From Schistocerca nitens (lineage: Eukaryota; Arthropoda; Insecta; Orthoptera; Acrididae), in the NCBI RefSeq assembly GCF_023898315.1, contig NC_064622.1, positions 174,178,178 through 174,242,177 on the forward strand: a DNA stretch of 64,000 nucleotides. Direction: 5' to 3'. Of this stretch, positions 23,290 to 34,819 are shown in pieces. The translations under genes and the position numbers were made by a program. The stretch's first letter is position 1. The number at the start of each line of letters is the position of its first letter. The notes below the pieces were generated by a model. That model was not told the origin of the DNA. It did not search any database and saw only the letters and a list, made by a program, of their open reading frames with translations.

Positions 23290-24030
23290 CCGATGACGAA
23301 CCAGATGGGTTACATAGGATTTACATCAGGCAAATTTGGTCGTCGAGACATCACCGTGAGTTCAGTATAATGCTGCTCAAAGCTCTGTAGCACGGTTCTG
23401 GGTCAGAGACAAGAAAATTATACTTCTGAAAGATGACACCGCCTTGGGGGAAGATATCAATTATGAAGGGATGCAGGTGATCCGCAGCTGTCAGAGTGTC
23501 TTCAATTAATACCACAGGTCCCATGCACGAGCAGGAGAAAATCTCTCATAGTATAAAACTGATCCCAAGAGCCTGTGTCCGTGGCGCGCTGCACGCTTAG
23601 AGCCGCCGTTCACCTCGATGATGACCGTGTTTGTGGAGGCGACAATGTAATTCATCCGAAGAGCCGACACCTTTCCATTGATCAAAGGTCGAATCGTGAT
23701 AGTTCCGTACCCACCATAATCGTAAAAGACGATATCGTTGGATCAACATATGAACACATAGGGATGGCCTGCTGCGAGCTCTATGTTTAACAATGTACGA
23801 CGAACGGTATGCTCCGAAACACTTGTGCGTGCACCAGCACTGTTCTCTTTCAGCAGACATTTCACACATTACCATCCATGCTATTTTACAGAGCAGAAAA
23901 GCCTCCGAACCCTACGTTCTGTGAAGAGTTGTGGACGTCTAACCATTTAGCGCCAAGTGCTAATTTCATTGTTGGTCTACCTCTTCCAGCAGATGTTTAT
24001 GACAGCAGCACGTGAACATTAGACCAGCTG
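23290..24030 (-). pseudogene. Tc1-D relic, copy 2
   Basis: Shares blocks with copy 1 (ctccgaaacacttgtgc at 23813; ccctacgttctgtgaagag at 23910). The minus-strand reading shows LIQRYRLLRLWWVRNYHDST near 23760 and HRGERRL near 23600, as in Tc1 transposases. The catalytic part is frameshifted and both ends are missing. The right side is cut by the foldback at 24032. Confidence 0.6.
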
Positions 24031-25433
24031 ACACTGCACCAAACTGATGGTTTATCGAGCTATTGTTGTTTCTACACTACTCAGTGATTGCGAAACGTGG
24101 ACGCTGTATCGCCCTAATCTTACGAAACTATAACGCTTCAGCCAACAGAAGCTTACACTGAGCAGCCAAAACATTATGAGTACTAGGACGAGGAATTCCG
24201 CCTTAAGCAAGACACCTTTTCAGTTTTCTTTTATCTAGATATTTTTCAGCACTTTTTGTGCTACCTTCAGTGGGTAATTTTTTTAATTTTCTTACTGTAA
24301 AATTGTTGTTACGTATTAACACTTAACGAAAGCTTTGGTACATAATATTTACAACTGTGAATGAATCATTGTTGTAAAATATTATACATCATTTGTTCAC
24401 AATTCACAGTAGAGATGTGTATTTATGACCTGGTGGACAGTGTGTTGTTAGTAACATTACGTCTAAAGTTCTAGTTATAGCTTCATTGGCAAAAGAGTGG
24501 ACCTATGCATTAGTTAACAATTCTTGAGAGGTTCCATGCCCTCTTTAGCATGTCGCCTCTCATTTTCATCAATTTTATTAATGTTCTGTGTCATTGCACG
24601 GTAGTAACAGACGGAATAAGGTTATTATAATGAGAGTGTTTGTACTGAGAGCTCAAAAATACTTTTCACTAGATTCCAATGCATGTTGGGTTACTTCCCC
24701 GTGTGGCCAATGTCAGGCGAGCATCGGAGGACGCGGCACACTGTATTTCCGGTTGGGGCTGCACTTCCCCAAATTCTGAGGGGCTTAAGTGCCTGGCGGA
24801 ACGACTTATGTCGATCGAGTATCGCCTTTTGTATTCAGGGTGAAACGACCAGAGAGACGTTTAAGTGTCGCCGCAGTTTGTGTGTTTACCGTTCCGGCGC
24901 GTTCGGAACGAAGACTCCTGGCACCGACTGACTGCATTGTCCTCTTGATTCTGAGAATACTCGTGGATCGTGCCCTGCTGGGTGCGACTGTCTGGCGCCG
25001 GATGGCCGGTAGTCTAGGCAGGTTGTTTTCGTAGCCAGTCAAACGGCAAGCTCAGTGCCCTCACCTGAATGGCAGAGGAATGATTGGTCAACTTAAACTG
25101 AGGCTAGTTGACGTCATAAAGCACTGCTCGAAATTGGAGGGGAAAGTCGCTATTGGCGCGAATGATGTTCTGAGAGAGTGCGGGGGAATTTTGGAGTCAG
25201 AACTGAATGCAGATACGCGGTTTTCGAGCATGGTGGGGACTTGAGCAATGTTGACTTCGCTCTTGCGTTGCGTGGGTGCAGTGGGATTCGGGATCTGATC
25301 TTCGTCGGAGTCGGACGGTCTTGCGACTTAGTCGCTCTTTTTTTGGCAGAACTTAGAATTCTCGGACAGCCTTCGAGGCCAGGGGTAAAAACAGAGTTGC
25401 TGCACACCAGAAGTCGGCACCTACATCATCAGA

Positions 25434-25625
25434 GCCGGTCGGAGTGGCCGTGCGGTTCTGGGCGCTACAGTCTGGAACCGAGCGACCGCTACGGTCGCAG
25501 GTTCGAATCCTGCCTCTGGCATGGATGTGTGTGATGTCCTTAGGTTAGTTAGGTTTAATTAGTTCTAAGCTCTAGGCGACTGATGACCTCAGAAGTTAAG
25601 TCGCATAGTGCTCAGAGCCATTTGA
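25434..25625 (+). repeat. SINE-1 copy
   Basis: Full-length, with B box ggttcgaatcc at 25500. Exact 15-bp duplication acctacatcatcaga at 25419-25433 and 25626-25640. Confidence 0.96.
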
Positions 25626-25973
25626 ACCTACATCATCAGAAAGCTGCCTACCGACGACCTGCCACAAATTTTATTATTGGTAAAGTATTTTGCGGCTCCG
25701 GCATTGTAGGACCTTATCAATTTTATACTGAAGTCCTCAGCAGCACGCGCACTCACCTTGCCACAAGTCCACCTTGATTCTTTTTCCATGTGATCACATG
25801 TGAGGTCTCACTACTAATCACGATACTACAATATAGTCGAGAGAGTAATACTTGATTTATTAGGACCCCCAGTCATTATCATGAAGCTATTGCATCACAG
25901 AGAGTAGAAGCCCTTGTTCTCGAGCCAACTCTTATTCGCATAATAGTTCAGAATACCCTATCCTTTAACCTAT

Positions 25974-26176
25974 GCCGGTCTGAGTGGCCGACTGGTTCTA
26001 GGCGCTACAGTCTTGAACCGCGCGACCGCTACGGTCGCAGGTTCGAATCCTGCCTCGGGCATGGATGTGTGTGATGTCCTTAGGTGAGTTACGTTTAAGT
26101 AGTTCTAAGTTATAGGGGACTGCTGACCTCTGCAGTTAATCCCATAGTTCTCAGAGCCATTTGAACCATTTTTGAA
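25974..26176 (+). repeat. SINE-1 copy
   Basis: Full-length, with B box ggttcgaatcc at 26040. The duplication cctttaaccta is present on both sides (25962-25972 and 26177-26187). Confidence 0.94.
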
Positions 26177-26684
26177 CCTTTAACCTACTGTTTGTGTCGA
26201 TAATCATGTGCCTTTATGTTCTGATGTGTAATAAATCTCACTGCAATATTTAAGCTGCATATCATTTCGTTGATATATGCATAATCCCATTTGCTGGTGT
26301 TTATTATGATAAAGTTCTCTTTTTTTTCTCTGAGAAGATCACGATTTTTATTAAATTATTGTGAGTGTGCACTCCTTATTTTACAAACTAGCAGTGTCCA
26401 CCATCATTTCCCTTCGTTACCACTGTGCGCATAATTACTTAGGTGGTAGGTAAGGAGGGGGTCGAGGGCATGTCTCGCTCTCATGCAAAATTCGTCAGAA
26501 TAAAAGAGGTACAAACTCTTCTGCACCCCGGCACCTCAGAACCTTACATCATGCTATTGAATATTTATGTTGGTAGGTAGTCTGCTGCACAATCTGCTAC
26601 TTCTTATCTGCAAACAGCAAAACGTATTTTTTTGTTTTTCTGTTTATTATGCATTTACAAACTGAAATGAGTACATATGACAAG

Positions 26685-26878
26685 CCGACCGCTGTGACCG
26701 AACGGTTCTAGGCGCTTCAATCCGGAGCCGCGCTGCTGCTACAGTCGCAGTTTCGAATCCTGCCTCCGGCATGGATGTGTATGATACCCTTAGGTTAGTT
26801 AGGTTTACGTAGTTCTAAGTCTAGGGGACTGATGACCTCAGATATTAAGTCCCATAGTGCTTACAACCATTTGAACGT
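26685..26878 (+). repeat. SINE-1 copy in the foldback loop
   Basis: Diverged SINE-1 (head ccgaccgctgtgaccgaacg, B box gtttcgaatcc). Flanks catatgaca and cgtatgaga suggest an imperfect duplication. It sits close to the centre of the foldback. Confidence 0.9.
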
Positions 26879-27005
26879 ATGAGAAAATACTACAACATCA
26901 AAGCCCTAAGCTACACACAAAAGACGTTATATGTACCCATTTCCGTTTGTAAAGGCATCATAAACAGAAAAATAAAAAATTATATTTTGCTAAATAAAAT
27001 AAATG

Positions 27006-27218
27006 TTGTGTGACTACGACCTCCAGTCGGGTAGACCGTTCGCCGGATGCAAGTCTTTCGATTTGACGCCACTTCGGCGACTTGCGCGTCGATGGGGATG
27101 AGATGATGATGATTAGGGCAACACAACACCCAGTCCCTGAGCGGAGAAAATCTCCGACCCAGCCGGGAATCGAACCTAGGCCCTTAGGATTGACAGTCTG
27201 TGGTGCCGACCACTCAGC
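27006..27218 (-). repeat. SINE-2 copy
   Basis: tRNA-like head on the minus strand (gctgagtggtcggcaccaca; B box ggttcgattcccgg near 27160), then gagattttctccgctcaggg and ctgggtgttgtgttgcccta. The middle module resembles SINE-1b but the tail differs. It interrupts the right foldback arm. Confidence 0.85.
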
Positions 27219-27793
27219 TTTGCTGTTTGCAAATGAGAAGTTGTAGATTGTGTAGCAGACTAGCTACCAACATAAATATCCAATAGCATCAAGTAAGGTA
27301 ATTAAACTAATGCATACATCCACTCTTTTGCCAATTAAGCTGTAACTATAACATTAGACGTAATGTTATAAACAACACATAGTTCATCAGGTCGTTAATA
27401 CATATTTCGTCTGTGAACTATGAACAAATGATGTATAATATTTTACGACAATTATTCATTCACAATCGTAAATATTATGTACCAAAACATTTGCTAAATG
27501 TTAATATGTAACAACAATTTTAGAGCAAGAAAATAAAAAATATTGCCAACTCAAGATAGCACAAAAGTGCTGAAACATGTCTGGGTAAAACAAAACTGTA
27601 AAGGTGTCTTGCATAAGGCGGAATTCCTCGTCCTAGTACTCATAATGTTTTGGCTGATCAGTGTAAACTTCTGTTGGTTGAAGTGTTCTAGTTTTTATAA
27701 GATAAGGGTGATGTAGAGTCCATATTTCGCAATCACTGTGTATAAACAACAGTAGCTCGATAAACCATCAGTTTGGTGCAGTGCAAGATCTTC

Positions 27794-27993
27794 AGGAAGA
27801 GTGGCCGAGCGGTTCTAGGCGCTACAGTCTGAAACTGCGCCACCGCTACGGTCGCAGGTTCGAATCCTGCCTCGGTCATGGATGTTTGTGATGTCCTTAG
27901 GTTAGTAGGTTTAAGTAGTTCCAAGTTCTAGGGGATTGATGACATCATAAGTTAAGTCCCATAGTGCTCAGAGCCATTTGAACCATTTTGAAC
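27794..27993 (+). repeat. SINE-1 copy
   Basis: Full-length, with B box ggttcgaatcc at 27858. Imperfect duplication caagatcttc (27784-27793) and caagacctcc (27994-28003). It begins just outside the foldback end. Confidence 0.92.
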
Positions 27994-28003
27994 CAAGACC
28001 TCC

Positions 28004-29464
28004 GGAGCAAGTAGTCGGCAATGCTGTCTACAAATGATCCGATGCCGAATCAATATTACATTAAATAACAGATCAAAAGTCAAACTGAACCAACGAATAA
28101 AATATTAAATCGTCCGAGAAACCGGGTAAGTTACAGCCTGTATTAATACGTCCTCTCTATAGATTCCCCGTCACACCAATGCTAACACGCTAAATAATTT
28201 TTTGCTATTTACGCAGATTCCGTGTGAGTTTACTTGCAGGTCTGGTGTCACATATCGTCAGAAATTCGACAGACTTGCTTTCTGGCGAGAAATCGTAAGC
28301 GAGACTAAGCCTCCATGGCTGTCGCAGGCGATACGCTATTCGTTCAGCTCGATAGGCTGGCAATTGCAGGAAGTTAACGTGCCGCCCCGCCATCTGTGCT
28401 GTTCGCCCAATAAAAAATTATGCACCGGAATAATTACTTCCCACTTTAAATTCGTGTATATTAAATAGACAAACACACCGTAACACTCGTTGCTCGAAAA
28501 AATTAATACGTGATAATCAACGATATCGCGAGCACGCACCGGTGGCCACGGTCCGAGGCTCTTAAATGAACAATTTCATCGAAATTGGAGTCGCATTTCC
28601 GTGATATTTCAATTCAGTGCGTGTACTGTTTACAGTGGAATGGCCGTGTCACGGACGCTCATGTTTAATGAGATGTACGCCATCCTGCAAATAACGCTCC
28701 GATGATAGCGATACCGGTGAAAAGATAGAAAAAAATGTAATTACCAGTAGACAGACGGCAAACATATCAGTTTAGTCAGTGTTTGAAAAATTAAAATCTC
28801 TCGTTTTACTGGACTGACAAATTCACGAAATTGAAACCGTGTCGCCTATTTAAGTAAGCTAATTTTGTGATTTGCTCTGCAAAAGTTGTGCATTAAAGGC
28901 AACATAATCCAAATACCAATCTTTTCATAGTCTCATTTGGAGTAATAGAAATGAATTAAATACAAATTATTGAATCCATAACACAATTTATCTTCATCTC
29001 GTTTTATGGAATTTTTACTGTGTGACATGGTGGTAACTCGATGTTTCCTCTCAATGGAGAAAGCAGAAAATAACTTCAGAATTCGCTTAACCTTTTTATC
29101 GTGTGAAGTATTTCTTGCGTAAAAATATTCTGCAGTTAAACACATCAAATAATGGTGATTAATGAATAACGACATTACTCCATGTGTCCTAATAATTAAT
29201 GCAGAAAACGTCTTCTGAGAGAAATGGAAAACTCTCATGTCACTTGAGCCGAGTAGTTTGTTGAATTATTCTTTGCTATTCCTATTAGCCATGATAATGT
29301 CTCATGAAGCTTCTTACCAACTGAGTAATGCTCTTTTCCCACTGCTGCTGACCTTTCATTAAATTCTTCCCATCTGCTTTTCAAGGTGCGGTGAATGATG
29401 ACTACTTACGCAGCAAAGCTCGACGAGGATGTAGACAGTTAGAATCCTGGCTTGGGAGTAAGTT
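28004..29464. other. No gene recognised; candidate single-copy sequence
   Basis: No repeat family, domain or long frame recognised over about 1.4 kb. The stretch 28480-28740 is less AT-rich than its surroundings. If any host sequence is conserved in this window, this is a candidate, but nothing in it proves that. Confidence 0.4.
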
Positions 29465-29740
29465 TCATAAATTGATCGGTGTCTGACTAGTGCAGGAGGG
29501 GTGGTGAAGTACAGTTATCGAACTGTAGGCTTTGTGCCAATGCACTGGGATAAATTTCGAACCACGTCGCAGCACGTCACGATGTGGAAGGTATGTGAAC
29601 TTGCCGACGGTGACTTCGTCCGTCAGATGGGGGGAGCTAAACTCGACGGCTCCTTTAGAGCTATCCAAGGAGAGCAGCCTATGTGCAAACACTAGTGGGG
29701 CGATATCTTCTGTAACCCACAGCGATCTGGTTGTTCGGGA
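29465..29740. repeat. Repeat family F, copy 1
   Basis: Shares an ordered set of short blocks with 32590-32880: acggtga-ttc-tc-gtcag, then aggagagcagcctatgtgc against gaggagtaggatatgtgc. This is probably a dispersed repeat of unknown class. Confidence 0.5.
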
Positions 29741-30867
29741 CGGTGCGGCTTCCTACGGTTGTTGCCCAGCACTGAATGGCGACTGATTTACGACACTGCC
29801 GCCCATCTATCCGATGTTACACTTGGTAACTGCTATGGAAGGGCACTGTGATGCAGACTGCTGCAGCTTATTCGGTTCCTTTTCCTCCGTAGAAAAAAAT
29901 GCTGGAAGGAATGGGTTCCTGACGTGGCGACCTCAGTCTCAGTTCAGAGTCTATTGTCCTGTGTGGCTCTGCGTAGGCGAAGTAATGTCTGTTCATGGAA
30001 CACTTATGCTCATGCTGTTGTGGTTAATTATTTACTGTTTTCCTTTCTTTCTTTCGTTTGTGCCATATCTGTTACATAACCAAACTTAAATTTATTCCAC
30101 AAAATACCACTTAAGTGGGAAGGTGGGTAGAAAGAGGGAGTGGAGAATGGAGAGGACTGCAAGAAGTAAATTCACTTGCCAGGAATATCGCAAAAGATTT
30201 TATTAAAAATGGTTTAACACACAGTTACAAAAATTTTTAATCGAAAGTTCAATATATACCCTTTTTAAAATTACTGAAAAGCATTAAAAAAACTATAACA
30301 GAATACACACAAAGCAATAAAAACAACCAGAAGGCACGGTAAATTGTATAATAATCACTATTTGGCAAGACAGCAAGAAGGCGACGTACTGCATTTAGAG
30401 AACAACGCTACCCAATTTTTTTCAAGGTACCTCCACAATAACAAAACAGTTTACAACACTCAAGCAAATTAAAAGAAAAGACAAGGTCTGATCAGCTGAT
30501 GACTATTAGTTAAATGGAAGGCCCTGTCATTCAGTTACAATCGTGCAAAAATGCTATTTTGAAACAAAGAAAAGTATCCAAGGCAATTTCACTGAAATGC
30601 AAGCTAACTCAAATTGTACAGCAGCCAACTTGTAGCGTTAAGAAAGTACGTTACGAACATAATGAATAAAACAGTAAACTAGCAACTAGTTTTTATTGTT
30701 TCTTTTTATTTTAAGGATTAGGTAGAAATACCAAGTTGGCGAAAAGCCAAGTTTCAGCGAGCAGTATGTTAAATACCTTAAGTAATAAGGACAAATACTA
30801 AAATTAATTTTGTAGTCAATTGTAAGTACGTTCGAAATCCAGTCACCATAGATTGCTTCTGTTTATT
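29741..30867. other. No gene recognised
   Basis: A-rich on the plus strand from 30180 (many aaa and ac runs). The reverse strand starts with an aataaaa-type signal at 30190. No protein found. Confidence 0.4.
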
Positions 30868-30884
30868 GGCGTCAATTCAAAAAC

Positions 30885-31013
30885 TACTTAAACCTAACTA
30901 ACCTAAGGACATGACACACATTCATGCCAGAGGCAGGATTCGATCCTGCGACCGTAGCGGTCGCGCGGTGCCAGACTGTAGCGCCTAGAACCGCTCAGCC
31001 ACCTCGACCGGCC
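30885..31013 (-). repeat. SINE-1 copy lacking the tail
   Basis: Contains the tRNA head (complement B box ggattcgatcctgcg) and the first part of the body only. It stops at the ttaagtagttttt position, before the ggggactgatgacc part. Duplication ggcgtcaattcaaaa on both sides (30868-30884 and 31014-31030), so the insertion itself is short. Confidence 0.93.
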
Positions 31014-31030
31014 GGCGTCAATTCAAAACT

Positions 31031-31772
31031 TCCAGTGAACTACGTGACTCCCAGCCAATAAGCTTTCACTAGCTTACACGCTCTAGTAATATCAGATTAA
31101 ATGGGGTTGTATGGCCTGCTAACAAAGCCCTCAGAACAACAGTAATTAGAGGCTAGACAACAGTGACCAATATTACAACAGTTAAAACACACAAATAAAG
31201 GCAGGCTTAAAATATACACTGTCAAAGACTATAGAATTAAGACATTTAGCACCGTGTCTTATTAATCCTACCCTGAAGAAAAGAGCGCTATCAAGATAGC
31301 CTAACAGCAGTATTATTCATACATTAGCTGCATATCCACTCGATACTGAAGGCTAACCAACTATTACGCCGATGACGGCAACTACAAATGCCCGACATAT
31401 CGAACATTATAAGGCATTATCATTAACCACCTTCGACAATACGGAGAATAAATTGCTAACCATGCGAACTTTTCTCAGTGACAACCAGTCCACATTCCTT
31501 ATACAAGTTGACCAACATTCGTAAGTCGAGGCTGCTTTACTTTCTGAGAGACAATTCTATATAACCAGCGCCGCTCGAAAATGACAAGCATTGTAGATCG
31601 AAGTCCAACGCGTGGCCTCACATACAATCACCGGTAGAGCCTACTCCCAGTGTCTTGGCGACCCAGCAGCAGCAAGGGAAACTGCCCATCGTCACTACAG
31701 TCGGAAGCTTCCCTCTCCTCGCCGGCGGAGCCGCTTAAATCGCCTTCACCGGCAAATTTGAAAATCTGTGGT
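31031..31772. other. No gene recognised
   Basis: No domain or repeat recognised. A GC-richer segment lies at 31640-31760. Confidence 0.4.
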
Positions 31773-31952
31773 AAGGACTATGGGAACAAGCTGCTGAGTT
31801 CATCGGTCCCTATTCTTACGCTCTGCTTGATCTAACTTACTCTAAGCACAACACACACACCCATTCCCGAGTGAAAACTCGAGTCTCCGACGGGGTACGC
31901 CGCGCGTACCGTGACAAGACGCGTCAAACCGCAAGGCTACACCGTGCGGGTC
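31773..31952 (-). repeat. SINE-3 copy, diverged
   Basis: Order of blocks on the plus strand: ctgctgagttcatcggtccc, cttgatctaacttactctaa, ctcgagtctccgacgggg, gcgcgtaccgtgacaag. These match the better copy at 52839-53035, read from the minus strand. Confidence 0.75.
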
Positions 31953-32589
31953 TTTCACCGGCAATTCTCTCTCTCGGCTGCGAGAGAAATCATAGAATTC
32001 TCACAGCAAAGAAAGGAGAACATAATAACCGTCGATACGCACACTCACACGGACCAATACTGTACCTTTATACTTCCCGTTCTTTATAGACTGGAATGAG
32101 AATATGCTTAGAGAAACTATAACTCATGTAAAGACAGAGGAACAGGGAGACGGAGACAATTGTAGGACGTTTGAGTAGAGAGAGAGAAGAAATGGCTGTA
32201 CTACGAGCTAGAAATAAAAGAACTTTTGTTTAAGGATAGTAAGAAACAATTACTGTTGCAGAAAGTGAGCTCAGGCTGCTGGAGATCGAGTTAAAGTATT
32301 TAAAAAGTGGCCGCTGCACGAAGTAATTATGGTGAGCAACAGTTATTCAGAGAAAGAATTTTATTATTCCAGAAATCTTTTAAACAAATGTTGCTATGAA
32401 AGGAGGATTATATAAATAATGATAGCTGATTGCATATATGAAAAGTAACAGTACATAGTTTCCAAAAATTGCAAATGTCCTTGAAGGGGGCTGTAGGTTG
32501 ATAATAAATAGCCGAGGTCGCTAACTCATGCTGGTGTGATGACACTCGAGTCGGAGGTACGCATGGCACTCGACTCTGAAGTACGCCTG
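31953..32589. other. No gene recognised
   Basis: No domain or repeat recognised. Confidence 0.4.
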
Positions 32590-32880
32590 GTCAAATCGTG
32601 GTGTTGGGAAATTTTGCACTGTCATTATCTGGCCGGCAAGGCTAGGAGAGGTGGTGATGTAAAGTTCTTGTACACCAGTCTTTGCGTCAATTCCCTCGAT
32701 TCAGTTCAAGACCTCTCGTGAGTGAGGGCATGTGACACTGTTGACGGTGATCCATCAGCTGGAACGGAACACGGCGCTCAGGGCATCCCTTGGGGCTGCT
32801 TGAGAGGAGTAGGATATGTGCCGCTACCAGGTTTCCCCCTTTCGCTATCCTTAATCCAAAACAATACACACACAACACTA
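32590..32880. repeat. Repeat family F, copy 2
   Basis: Related to 29465-29740 (see there). It includes gacctctcgtgagtgagggc and gtttccccctttcgctatcc. Confidence 0.5.
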
Positions 32881-32974
32881 TGTAGTACAAGCACTTGAAA
32901 GTTCTACCCGCCAGTTAATGAGACCATCCTGTAGTAATATAAGACGAGCAAGTGCAATACTCATTGCTGTCATA

Positions 32975-34087
32975 CACTGAAGAGCCAAAAGAAACTGGTA
33001 CACCTGCTTAATATCGTGTAGAGCCCTGCAAGCTCGCAGAAGTGCAGCAACACGGCGTGGCATGGACTCGACTGATGTCTGAAATAGTGCTGGAGGGAAC
33101 TGACACCATTCATCCTGCAGTGCTGTCCATAAATCCGTAAAACTACGAGCGGGTGGAGATCTCTTCTGAACAGCGCGAGGCAGGGCATCCAAAGATATGC
33201 TCAATAATGATCGTATCTGGGGAATATGGTGGCCTGCGGAAGTGTTTAAATCCAGAAGCGTGTTCCTGGAGCCATTCTGTAGCAATTCTGGACGTGTGGG
33301 GTGCAGCATTGTCCTGCTGGAATTGCCCAAGTTCGTCCCAATGCACAATGGTCCTGGACGGATGCAGATGATCAGACAGGATGCTTACGTACGTGTCACT
33401 TTTCGTAGTAGTATATAGACGTATCAGGGGTCCCATATCACTCCAACTGCACACGTCCCACACCATTACAGAGTCTCCACCAGCCTAAACAGTCCCCTGG
33501 AGACATGCATGGTCCATGGATTCATGACCCGTACACGTCCATCCGGTCGATAAGCTATGTGTCGTGCAGCATCAAGGGTACAAGAGTGAACCTTCGGCTC
33601 CGAAAAGCCATATCGATGATGTTTCATTGAATGGTTCGCACGCTGACACTTGTTGATGGCACAACACTGAATCTGCAGAAATTTGAGGAAAGGGTTGCAC
33701 TTCTGTCACGCTGAAAGATTGTCTTCAGCTGTCGTTGGTCCAAATCTTGCAGGATCTTTTCCCAGTCGCAGCGATGGAGATCTGATGTTATACCGCGTTC
33801 CTGATATTTACGATAGATTCTTAAAACGGCCATAAGCGAAAATCACTACTTCTTCGCTATCTTGGAGATGCTGTATCCCATCGCTCGTGCGCCGACTATA
33901 ACACCACGTTCAGACTCATTAAATCTCGATAACCTGCCATTGCAGCAGCATGTAACCGATCTAACAACTGCTCCACAGACTTGTTGCTTTATGTAGGCAT
34001 TGCCGGCCGGAGCGCCGTATTCTGCCCGTTGACATATCTCGGTATTTGACTACACATGCCTATACTATTTCCTTTGGCACTTCTGTG
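32975..34087 (-). pseudogene. Tc1-B element copy 2, degraded transposase
   Basis: Ends cactgaagagccaaaagaaa (left, TA at 32973-32974) and tcctttggcacttctgtg (right, TA at 34088-34089). The minus strand gives MVWDVCSWSDMGPLIRL, FQQDNAAPHTSRIATEWL (second Asp) and PPYSPDTIIIEHI (Glu). The N-terminal half at 33600-34050 is in several frames. It is longer and better preserved than copy 1 at 16671-17641, but dead. Confidence 0.88.
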
Positions 34088-34089
34088 TA

Positions 34090-34730
34090 AGATAAGGAGT
34101 GAAAGAGGCCAAGCTCGCGTGGTTTGCCCCTTTCATTTTTTGCCTTGATTCAACTTTTTCTCGTTAAGTTCCCGAGTGGTGACGGCCAATTAAGGTCACT
34201 GGGGTAAAGTAATCTGGAATGAGACCTTTGATTCGCCTTATATAGAAACTCTATGACGGAGCTATTGCACTTCCTTGGGCATGGGACGATCTGTCGCGTC
34301 ATTTCTAGCTGAGTGAGAAGAGAAGGGTATGGCCCGCTCGTCGCACCAGAGGGGGTACCCGGCTTTCCACCTTTTTTTTTTAGTGAGGCGAGCAGCGTAT
34401 CTGAGACATGGGCAGTGTCGAGGCTGTATAACACTGTAAGTGCACTTACGTAGCGTGTGCTATCAAATACCAAGTTTGGTTTATTACGTACTATGCCACA
34501 ACAGAACAAATAGTCCTGTCACGGAAAAGCCACGTATAACACTACCACTCCTGCTGCTATATCATAACCTTTAAGTTGGAGGCAGTTCGTATAGTGATAT
34601 TATTTTTATTAAAGCAATTACTGTATAAAAAAGCAGAGTAGTGTTACCCTCTGAAAGGAATTTTGTTGTGTTGACCGTGATGTACCTGACGGAGGTGGCT
34701 TATCGGAAGTGAAAGTGAGAACTACGTAAA
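34090..34730. other. No gene recognised
   Basis: A 119-aa frame on the minus strand (34509-34150) shows no known motif and is probably chance. Confidence 0.4.
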
Positions 34731-34819
34731 TACACTACTGGCCATTAAAATTGCTACACCGATAAGAAATGCAGGTGATAAACGGGTATTCATTATACTA
34801 GAACTGACATGTGTTTACC

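Larger units (their letters stand above)
24524..26538. mobile_element. Insertion in the left foldback arm, possibly a solo LTR
   Basis: This segment has no counterpart in the right arm. It starts tgagaggttcc and ends ggcacctca, so it has TG...CA ends with a short inverted match, as LTRs have. A GC-rich middle (24880-25400) has no recognisable protein. Two SINE-1 copies are inserted in it. No clean 4-6 bp duplication is visible, so the LTR identity is a guess. Confidence 0.35.
24032..27783. repeat. Large foldback structure with nested insertions
   Basis: Outer arms 24032-24514 and 27312-27783 are diverged inverted copies, both starting cactgcaccaaactgatggt. The arm then continues at 26539-26684 against the complement of 26935-27305 (catttacaaactgaaatg against ttacaaacggaaatgggt). 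The left arm is opened by the 24524-26538 segment and the right arm by a SINE-2. SINE-1 at 26685-26878 sits in the loop. Each outer arm also contains a Tc1-D-like end, tacactgagcagccaaaaca at 24154 and its mirror ending 27665. Without insertions it is about 1.3 kb. No coding capacity. Confidence 0.83.

Noticed and set aside
25488..25512. tRNA-like boxes in SINE-1 copies as true tRNA genes
   Set aside because: Each is followed by the SINE body and flanked by target duplications, and the acceptor stems do not close.
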